Positions 57,410-64,000 of a DNA stretch of 64,000 bases are shown here, piece by piece (within the stretch, counting starts at the first letter, position 1; each line of letters begins with the position of its first letter). A model generated the notes under the pieces. It had not been told where the DNA came from. It was given only the letters and a program-made list of their open reading frames with translations, and ran no database searches. The DNA comes from G963668605 sp963668605 (GTDB lineage Bacteria; Acidobacteriota; Terriglobia; Bryobacterales; Bryobacteraceae). The translations under genes and the position numbers were made by a program. The DNA lies in NCBI GenBank assembly GCA_963668605.1, contig OY764903.1:744001-808000 (forward strand). Direction: 5' to 3'.

Positions 57410-60400
57410 ATGAATTGCTTTGCAATGCGCATTCTCTTGCTCTCTCTTGTAGCCGTCGTTGGCGCGTTCGCGCAAACCGGGAACGGCCGGATAGAAGGCA
57501 CCATCCGCGACAAGACGGGCGCTGTGGTCCCCGGCGCCGCCATCGAGATCGTCCACCGCCAGACCTCGCAGACTTTCAATACCAAATCCAACGCCTCCGG
57601 GCTCTACATTTTCCCTTCCGTGCAGCCGGGCGATTATACCGTCGCGGTGCGCTCCGCCGGCATGGCTGAGTGGCGCGGTCAACTGCTGCTGCAAACGGGG
57701 CAGACCGCTGTCGTGGAACCCGCGCTCGCGCTCGAAACGACCACAAGCGAAATCACTGTTCTGGCCGACGTCACACCGCTGGTCACCACCACCGCTCCAA
57801 CCCTTGGTAACGTGCTCGAGCGCGAGCGCGTGGATCAGCTTCCCCTGAGCGGCCGCTTCATCCAGAACCTCATCGCCACCGTCACGCCCGGCATGGAGTA
57901 TTACCAGAACTGGCCCATGGTTAACGGCATTCGCATGGGCGGAATGGAGTACTTGCAGGATGGCGCCGCGCTCACCAACCGCGAGCGCAACTCCATCCCC
58001 GTGCGGCCCCCCGGTATCGACACCGTGAGCGAAGTGAAGGTGGAAACCAACGGGTCCAGCGCCAAGTTCAACCGTCCCGCCACGGCCATCTTCACCACGC
58101 GCGGCGGCACCAACCAACTCCATGGCTCGCTGTTCGAGACCGCCCGCAATAACGGTCTCGGCATCGCTCGCCGCCGGGAAGATTTCTATGACAAGCCCCC
58201 CAAGCTCATCCGCAACGAATTCGGCGCTTCTGCCGGCGGCCCTGTAGTGCTTCCCAAGCTTTACAACGGCAAGAACCGCACGTTCTTCTTCGCAGCCTGG
58301 GAAGCCTACCGGCTGTTTTCGTCTTCCACCACCGGGACCAGCATGCCCACCGAAGCCATGCGCAACGGCGACTACAGCACGCTGATCAACGCGGCAGGGC
58401 AGCGCACGACGCTCTATGATCCACTCACCACAGACGGAGTTACCTGGGTGCGCCAACCGTTCCTCAACAACCAGATCCCGCTCAGCCGCCGCAATCCGCT
58501 GGCGAAATGGCTATGGGATCACACGCCGCTGCCTACGCTTGCAAACGTCAATCCCATGGTGGGCAGCAACTGGTTCGGCTCCAGCGTCAACAACCGCGTC
58601 GATTACACTGTGACCGCGCGCCTCGACCACCGGCTGGGCGACCGCGATCAGATCTTCGGCCGTTACAGCCAGGGCAAGGCCACGACTAAGGTGCGGCGCA
58701 GCGTTTCCACTAATGGCAGTCCCGTCCTCAAGGACGAAGTGGGCAACCTGGAAGGCCAGATCGTGCCCAACTACAGCGGCATGACGAGTTGGAGCCACAC
58801 TTTCTCTCCGACCTTCTTTGTAGAGACGGTATTCAGCGGCACCAGCGAGGATCTCAACTTCACGCCCGTGGAAGACCTCGGCCCGGGCAAGAACCTCGCT
58901 GACCAGCTCAACCTGCCGAATCCCTGGAACGCGCCTGGCCTGCCCGATTTCCCCAACGCCGGCTTCAACATGAGCTACGTCGGGGAGAAGCCGCGCAACA
59001 ACATCACCAAGATCTTGAGCCTGGACCAGAACTACTCGCTTGTGCGCGGCAAGCACCAACTGGAATTCGGATGGCGCTTCCGGTACGAGATGATCGACAT
59101 CCTCTCCGACCAGACTTCGCGCCAGGGAAGCCATGGTTTCGGCAGCATGGCGACCTCGCTCTACGATCCCGCCACGCGACAGCAGGCCGGCGCCGTGCCG
59201 CGCACCGGCCACGACAACGCCAACTTCTTCCTGGGCATCGCCAACATTTACTCGGCGAACTTCCAGCCGGGCTTTATGTATTTCCGCGGCAATGAATATG
59301 CGAGCTACCTCCAGGACAACTGGAAAGTTTCCTCGCGGCTGATGCTGAACCTGGGATTGCGCTACGAATACTATCCACCGCTGCGCGAAACGCGCAATTT
59401 CCTTTCCAGTTTTGACCCGAAAAGCAGGACGGTCGTGTTGGGTGCGACGCTCGACGAAATGGTGGTAGAAAAAGTCACCACCCCCAGCCTCATAAAGGCG
59501 TTTCAAGCGATCGGGGTAAAATTCAGCCGGCCCTCCGACGCGGGGCTCCCCGAAGGCCTGATCAACTCCAATCACCTGGATTTCAGCCCGCGCATAGGCT
59601 TCGCGTACCGGCTCAGTTCCGGCAAGCGCGCGGCATCGTTGCGCGGCGGTTACGGCCTCTACCGCTTCCAGCTCGCGCTACGCACGTTCGCCAGTGCGAT
59701 GCGCTCCTCGCCGCCCATGCAGGCCAATTTCCAGGTGAACTTGAACGCCGCGGCGCAGACGCCAGACGGTCTGCCTAATTACCTGCTGCGCTCGGTGCCC
59801 ACAGTCTACGCCGGCGTCAACAGCCGCAACGTGCTCGATCCCAACTCGCCGCCCGACGTGGCCCCCGGCAATTTCACTGTGGCCTTCTTCGACCCCAACC
59901 AGCCCACCTCACGCAACCACCAGTGGAACCTCACCTTCGAGCGCGAACTGTTCGACAACACCGTCGCGCGCATCGGTTATGTGGGCTCTCACGGTAGCAA
60001 GTTGGACCAGTGGTTCCAGATGAACGGCGCCCCGACGAATTACGTGTGGCTCTCGACCACCGGCCTGCCCGTACCCACCGGACGCTTGGCCGGCACGGCC
60101 CGGCGCGTCTTCGACCAGACCACTTACGGCAATGTCAACGAGTACACGAAGACCGGTTATTCGAACTTCAATAGTGTGCAGATGGAGATCTCGCGGCGCT
60201 ATACCAAGGGCTACGGCTTCCAGTTGTACTACGTGATATCGAACAACTTCCGCACCCTGGGCGCTAATAATACCGGCCCCGCTGAGGATTTTGTGAACGA
60301 CCCGCGCACGTACATGCCGGGCGCCGTGCCGGAAGACCTCGACCAGCGTATCCGCTTGCTCACCTATATCCGCGACATCGAAGTTCCCAAGCATCGCATC

Positions 60401-61105
60401 CGCTGGAACTGGATCGTGGACCTGCCCTTCGGCAAGGGCAAGAAGCTGTTCGGCAACATCGGCGGGTGGAAGCAGCGCGTCATCGGCGGCTGGCAACTGG
60501 CCGGCAGTGGGGCGGGCCGCAGCAATTACTTCCAACTGCCCACGACCGACTGGGGCGCCATCGCCCCCATTGAGCTGTACGGCAAGGAATTCAAAATCCA
60601 GGATTGCCGCAGCGGTGAATGCGTCCCGGGCTACCTCTGGTACAACGGCTACATCCCCGCTAACCGCATCAACAGCACCGACGCGCAGGGCCAGCCTAAC
60701 GGCGTGATGGGGGTGCCCGCGAACTACCAGCCGTCGCACCAGCCCGTGAATCCGATTCCCGCTAACGGCGGCAGCCCATCGGACCCGAACTATGCCCTCT
60801 ATGAAACGCAGAATACGTACGTGCGTCTCAAGGACGGCACGCTGCAGCGCATCGCCGTGGATACGGGACTGCACCCGTGGCGTAACCAGTTGGCCCCCGC
60901 GCCATGGGACTGGGGTCTGGACGCATCGCTGTTCAAGATCGTCCCGGTCACCGAGAGGGTCTTCCTGCGCTTCAACGCTGACTTCTTCAACGTGCTGAAC
61001 TGCGCGGGACTGCCGTCGCCGAATGCCGGCAGCGGCATCGTGAGCCTGCGGACGTCGGGCAACGGCCCGCGCCAGTTGCAGCTAAGCCTGCGGCTGACCT
61101 GGTAA
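57410..61105 (+). CDS. TonB-dependent receptor, Oar-like, with carboxypeptidase-regulatory N-terminus
   Basis: A complete 1231-residue outer-membrane receptor. Signal peptide (MRILLLSLVAVVGAFAQ; starts at 57410 or 57425 are both possible). Residues 25-110 form a carboxypeptidase-regulatory-like domain (GRIEGTIRDKTGAVVPGAAIEIVH, SNASGLYIFPSVQPGDYTVAV). The plug domain follows (VDQLPLSGRFIQNLI, IDTVSEVKVETNGSSAKFNRPATAIFTTRGGTNQLHGSL), then a large barrel with ELFDNTVARIGYVGSHGSKLDQ and the C-terminal LQLSLRLTW. It probably imports a carbohydrate or peptide using TonB energy. A strong promoter and long leader precede it. Confidence 0.92.
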   Translation: MNCFAMRILLLSLVAVVGAFAQTGNGRIEGTIRDKTGAVVPGAAIEIVHRQTSQTFNTKSNASGLYIFPSVQPGDYTVAVRSAGMAEWRGQLLLQTGQTAVVEPALALETTTSEITVLADVTPLVTTTAPTLGNVLERERVDQLPLSGRFIQNLIATVTPGMEYYQNWPMVNGIRMGGMEYLQDGAALTNRERNSIPVRPPGIDTVSEVKVETNGSSAKFNRPATAIFTTRGGTNQLHGSLFETARNNGLGIARRREDFYDKPPKLIRNEFGASAGGPVVLPKLYNGKNRTFFFAAWEAYRLFSSSTTGTSMPTEAMRNGDYSTLINAAGQRTTLYDPLTTDGVTWVRQPFLNNQIPLSRRNPLAKWLWDHTPLPTLANVNPMVGSNWFGSSVNNRVDYTVTARLDHRLGDRDQIFGRYSQGKATTKVRRSVSTNGSPVLKDEVGNLEGQIVPNYSGMTSWSHTFSPTFFVETVFSGTSEDLNFTPVEDLGPGKNLADQLNLPNPWNAPGLPDFPNAGFNMSYVGEKPRNNITKILSLDQNYSLVRGKHQLEFGWRFRYEMIDILSDQTSRQGSHGFGSMATSLYDPATRQQAGAVPRTGHDNANFFLGIANIYSANFQPGFMYFRGNEYASYLQDNWKVSSRLMLNLGLRYEYYPPLRETRNFLSSFDPKSRTVVLGATLDEMVVEKVTTPSLIKAFQAIGVKFSRPSDAGLPEGLINSNHLDFSPRIGFAYRLSSGKRAASLRGGYGLYRFQLALRTFASAMRSSPPMQANFQVNLNAAAQTPDGLPNYLLRSVPTVYAGVNSRNVLDPNSPPDVAPGNFTVAFFDPNQPTSRNHQWNLTFERELFDNTVARIGYVGSHGSKLDQWFQMNGAPTNYVWLSTTGLPVPTGRLAGTARRVFDQTTYGNVNEYTKTGYSNFNSVQMEISRRYTKGYGFQLYYVISNNFRTLGANNTGPAEDFVNDPRTYMPGAVPEDLDQRIRLLTYIRDIEVPKHRIRWNWIVDLPFGKGKKLFGNIGGWKQRVIGGWQLAGSGAGRSNYFQLPTTDWGAIAPIELYGKEFKIQDCRSGECVPGYLWYNGYIPANRINSTDAQGQPNGVMGVPANYQPSHQPVNPIPANGGSPSDPNYALYETQNTYVRLKDGTLQRIAVDTGLHPWRNQLAPAPWDWGLDASLFKIVPVTERVFLRFNADFFNVLNCAGLPSPNAGSGIVSLRTSGNGPRQLQLSLRLTW

Positions 61106-61161
61106 ACGCGAACCGTGTCAGGCGGAGCAGTTCGGGAGGAACTCTCTGCTGGAACTCATGC

Positions 61162-64000
61162 TCAGAAGCTCAAGCGTAGCGCGAACTGGATGCGCCGGGA
61201 GGCGTAGGCTTCGGTGAATTCGCCGAAGCGCGCGTTCACCTGCTTCCCCTGGGCGTCGAAGCGCGGCGTAGTGTCGAGCGCGCTGAACTGGGTATGATTG
61301 AAGGCGTTGTAGAACTCGCCGCGGAATTGCAGTTTGGCTCTCTCGCCGGGTAGCGGGAAGTACTTGAAGACGGAAATGTCCCAGTTGTTGCGGCCGGGTC
61401 CACGGATCACGTCCCTGGGCGCGTTGCCCACGCTGCCCACGGCGGGCGCGCGGAAGGCTTCCGTGTTGAAATTGCGGCTGAAGGTGCGCTCACTCTTGGG
61501 AAGGATGGGGTTGGCCACCATCACCACGCGGGCGCCGTCGGTGGGGGAACCGGTGGTATCCACCGCGTTGACGAAGGACAGCCCGATGCCGCTGGGCGCC
61601 CCGGAATAAAACGTGGCGATGCCAGACACCTGCCAGCCGTCCAACGCCTGCCGCGTCAGTGCATTGTTCCACAAGCGGCTCGCACGCGGCACGTCCCAGA
61701 TCCAGTTGACCTTCACCACGTGGGTGCGATCGAAGCCGGCCTTGCCGTAGTTCCAGATCCGGGGATCGATCAGGCTGCTGACGGTGGCCTGGTTGGTGTC
61801 CTGGTAATCCATGGCTTTCGACCACGTCCAGGCGCCTCCGAACTGAAGTCCTTGGGCGAAGCGGCGGTTCACCGCCACCTGGAGCGAATGGTAGCTGGAG
61901 TTGGAACCGTAGTCGTAGAAGACGATGTCGTTATAGCCAACGTAGGGCCGCAAGAAGGCCGCGGGCAGCGGCTTGTTTCCGGAGGTGGCGTCGGCGTTGG
62001 AGGGCAGGAAGTTGGAGCCGAACGGGATGGCGTTGAGGTTGCGGCCCTGCAACAGGTGCCGCCCGAAGGTCCCCGCGTAGGAAGCGTCCACCACGGTGCC
62101 GAAGCCCACGTTCTGCTGGACGCCGAAGCTGGTGTTTAGCACTCGCGCCATGGGCCAGTCGCGCGTGAAGCCGGTGCTCTTTGAGGGGAAGTTGACTCCA
62201 CTTGTATTGGTGAAAGTGTCGATGTTGCCGTAGTAGATGATGGGGTCCAGCCGCATGGGCGGGTTGCTCCACGTATTGAACTGGCGGGGACCCATCTCGC
62301 GCGCTTCATAGAACACGCCGAAGCCGCCGCGCAGAGCCGTCTTGCCCTTACCGAACGGGTCGTAGGCAAAACCCAGGCGCGGCACGGCTTTGAGCCCCGA
62401 ATTGTCGCGCATGCCCTTGGGATAGGACGTGTCCGCCAGCAGGCTGACGGTACCGTTGTACGGATCGCCCGAACCGGGCGCGATGGCGCCGATCATGACC
62501 GCGGGCAGGATCTCGCCAGTGCGCGGATGGCGGCCCACGCGCTTATTGCCGCTCATAACCGGCTGGATCAGTACAACCGCTTGTTTGGCATCCCACCGGT
62601 CTGGTACGAAGCCGGCTTCCTCGCGCCGGTAGGCGTAGTAGGGCTGCGCCCAAGTGAAGCGCACGCCGAAGTCCAGGGTGAGCTTGCGGCCCACCTTCCA
62701 GGTGTCCTGGGCGAACCACTCCAACACCGTGGAGCGGGCCTGCACCGGCGGCCTTGTGGTGGATTCGGAATAATTCGAAAAATTGCCCAGTAGCGTGTTG
62801 GCGTAGGGGTGATTGGCATCGAGGGGATTGTTCACGTCGCGGCCGAAATCGAAATTGCCGGTGAAGTTGCCGTCGGCGCCCTTGTAATCGCGAGACCGCT
62901 CCGCCCACAATCCCAGCTTCAGCGTGTGCGCGCCGGCCGTGCGAGTGAGCAGCGCGTTCCAGGTAAAGAGTTGGTCCACGCCCACGATGGGGAAGCGTTG
63001 GTCGTAGGTGATGGAAGGCGCATTGGTAATGCCGCCGAACTTGGCCTGCGGCAGCAGGCCGAGCGGGTTGAACTCGGCGTGGAACTGCGGGATGCGCAGG
63101 CCGGTGGCTGTGCGGCTCACGCGGTCCACCAGTTCCTGCTGCAGGTTGGCGCCCTCGACGTAGCGCATGTAGCCGGAGGACAGTTCCAGCACCGCGGTCG
63201 GACCCAGCAGAACGGTCCCCGAGAGCACTGCGCTCTTGTTCGTATTCTGGCGCGTCTCGTTCAGCCAGCCCCAGTTGGTGCTGCCCGCACCGGCGTTGGC
63301 GCCGCTGGTCTGCTCCCACCAACCATTGAAACGGCCGTAGAGCATGACTTTCTGGCTGGGGTTGAAATCCACGCGCGCGAGTTCGTTGTGCTTGGGGGCG
63401 TCCAGGCTCTCCTGGAACTGGAAGTTGTAACGGCCCGCGGAGACGGCGTTGTTGGAGAAATTGGGGCGCGGTAGCAGGCCCAGAAAGCCCTGACTCAGCT
63501 TGTTGATGCGGCTGGCGGGCACGCTGTTGCCGGGAAAGGCCTGGCCGTTGAGCGGATCTTTGACCGCGTAGAGCGCCCCATTCAGGTCGCGCGACTGGCT
63601 GAAATCGCCGCGCAGTTCCATTTCCGTAGGCATGTTCAGCTGCCGGATGGGTTGCGGGCGCTGCTCGCGGAATTGCTCTTCGGAGAAAAAGAAGAACAGC
63701 TTGTCGCGGTTGCGATTGAACCTCCCCGGAATATAGATGGGTCCACCCACATTGAACCCGGCGGTCGTGTGGCGGTACTTGGCCTCTGGCACGCCGTTGC
63801 GGTTGTTGAAGAATTCGTTGGCATTGAACTGCTCGTGGCGCTTGTACCACCAAGCCAGGCCGTGGAAGGCCTGTGTGCCGGACTTGGTCACCGCCTGCAC
63901 GCTGGCGCCCGGCTTGCGGCCGAACTCGGCCTGGTAGGCGCTGACCAGGATCTTCACTTCGCGCACCGAATCCATGCTGGTGAAATCCACCGTGACGGCG
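61162..64000 (-). CDS. TonB-dependent receptor, Oar-like (N-terminus outside window)
   Basis: The frame is open to the right edge of the window, so about 945 residues of a longer protein are present; the GTG at 63990 is not the true start. The visible part begins in the plug domain (VDFTSMDSVREVKILVSAYQAEFG, GASVQAVTKSGTQAFHG) and continues through the barrel (FFFFSEEQFREQRPQPIRQL, LTLDFGVRFTW, LRGGFGVFYEAREMG, LQFRGEFYNAFNHTQF) to RRIQFALRLSF. It is convergent with the neighbouring receptor, the stops 56 bases apart. The two differ substantially and are not a recent duplicate. Confidence 0.92.
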   Translation of the reverse strand, partial: AVTVDFTSMDSVREVKILVSAYQAEFGRKPGASVQAVTKSGTQAFHGLAWWYKRHEQFNANEFFNNRNGVPEAKYRHTTAGFNVGGPIYIPGRFNRNRDKLFFFFSEEQFREQRPQPIRQLNMPTEMELRGDFSQSRDLNGALYAVKDPLNGQAFPGNSVPASRINKLSQGFLGLLPRPNFSNNAVSAGRYNFQFQESLDAPKHNELARVDFNPSQKVMLYGRFNGWWEQTSGANAGAGSTNWGWLNETRQNTNKSAVLSGTVLLGPTAVLELSSGYMRYVEGANLQQELVDRVSRTATGLRIPQFHAEFNPLGLLPQAKFGGITNAPSITYDQRFPIVGVDQLFTWNALLTRTAGAHTLKLGLWAERSRDYKGADGNFTGNFDFGRDVNNPLDANHPYANTLLGNFSNYSESTTRPPVQARSTVLEWFAQDTWKVGRKLTLDFGVRFTWAQPYYAYRREEAGFVPDRWDAKQAVVLIQPVMSGNKRVGRHPRTGEILPAVMIGAIAPGSGDPYNGTVSLLADTSYPKGMRDNSGLKAVPRLGFAYDPFGKGKTALRGGFGVFYEAREMGPRQFNTWSNPPMRLDPIIYYGNIDTFTNTSGVNFPSKSTGFTRDWPMARVLNTSFGVQQNVGFGTVVDASYAGTFGRHLLQGRNLNAIPFGSNFLPSNADATSGNKPLPAAFLRPYVGYNDIVFYDYGSNSSYHSLQVAVNRRFAQGLQFGGAWTWSKAMDYQDTNQATVSSLIDPRIWNYGKAGFDRTHVVKVNWIWDVPRASRLWNNALTRQALDGWQVSGIATFYSGAPSGIGLSFVNAVDTTGSPTDGARVVMVANPILPKSERTFSRNFNTEAFRAPAVGSVGNAPRDVIRGPGRNNWDISVFKYFPLPGERAKLQFRGEFYNAFNHTQFSALDTTPRFDAQGKQVNARFGEFTEAYASRRIQFALRLSF

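Noticed and set aside
1..64000. CRISPR arrays, prophage or integrative-element modules, and tRNA/rRNA genes
   Set aside because: No evenly spaced direct repeats, phage structural genes, integrases or folded tRNA sequences were found.

Overview
The window looks like chromosomal DNA of an Acidobacteriota species, most likely Bryobacterales/Solibacter-type. The grounds are high GC, several very long Oar-like TonB-dependent receptors with a carboxypeptidase-regulatory N-terminus, a VWFA-related protein of the acidobacterial type, many secreted sugar-active enzymes, an MscL with a C-terminal zinc ribbon, and an orphan decaheme cytochrome. This is inference from gene content; there is no rRNA or other taxonomic marker in the window. 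I found no tRNA, rRNA, CRISPR array or prophage.

Layout. 1-5.3 kb: end of a TonB receptor, VWFA-related protein and GH78-type rhamnosidase (+). 5.4-9.9 kb: polyphosphate glucokinase (-), then dprA and topA (+). 9.95-10.6 kb: a REP-associated tyrosine transposase enclosed by an inverted pair of palindromic repeats. 10.7-14.8 kb: a compact four-gene minus-strand operon (PpiC-type isomerase, formylglycine-generating enzyme, 2Fe-2S subunit, molybdopterin subunit). 15-22 kb: tpiA, mscL, metH, a Tat-exported alginate-lyase-like protein and a small secreted protein. 22.1-30.6 kb: a seven-gene minus-strand exopolysaccharide operon (Wza-like exporter, chain-length protein, PglF/CapD-type dehydratase, DegT aminotransferase, phosphoglycosyl transferase, Wzy/WaaL-type membrane protein, glycosyltransferase). 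30.9-35.6 kb: crcB and alpha-galactosidase (-), then the decaheme cytochrome (+). 36-40 kb: C-terminal processing protease and hrpB (-). 40.06-41.89 kb: a complete two-ORF ISKra4-family insertion sequence with terminal repeats and a 9-bp target duplication, sitting in the short divergent gap between hrpB and an alanine-glyoxylate aminotransferase. 43-46.3 kb: ferredoxin, FAH-family hydrolase, L28, and small secreted and cytosolic proteins. 46.4-49.6 kb: a metal-uptake operon (barrel protein, ZnuA-like binding protein, ZnuB-like permease, small membrane protein) with no ATPase gene. 50-56.6 kb: Gfo/Idh/MocA oxidoreductase, Cache sensor protein, small secreted protein, citrate synthase and a sugar-type ABC binding protein. 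56.6-57.4 kb: a long non-coding leader. 57.4-64 kb: two convergent TonB receptors, the second cut by the window edge.

How the parts fit. Much of the window describes a heterotroph that imports and degrades complex carbohydrate (three TonB receptors, rhamnosidase, alpha-galactosidase, lyase-like protein, Gfo/Idh/MocA oxidoreductase, binding protein), makes its own surface polysaccharide, and carries one probable outer-surface multiheme cytochrome. The most unusual non-coding structure is at 53.7-55.6 kb. A 42-bp promoter-like module occurs there twice in the same orientation, once ahead of a secreted-protein gene and once ahead of citrate synthase. The second copy abuts a perfect 29-bp-arm palindrome with an outward TTGAC at each end. 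Two further palindromic repeat families are present, one around the REP transposase and one of 96-97 bp at 22.05 and 35.77 kb.
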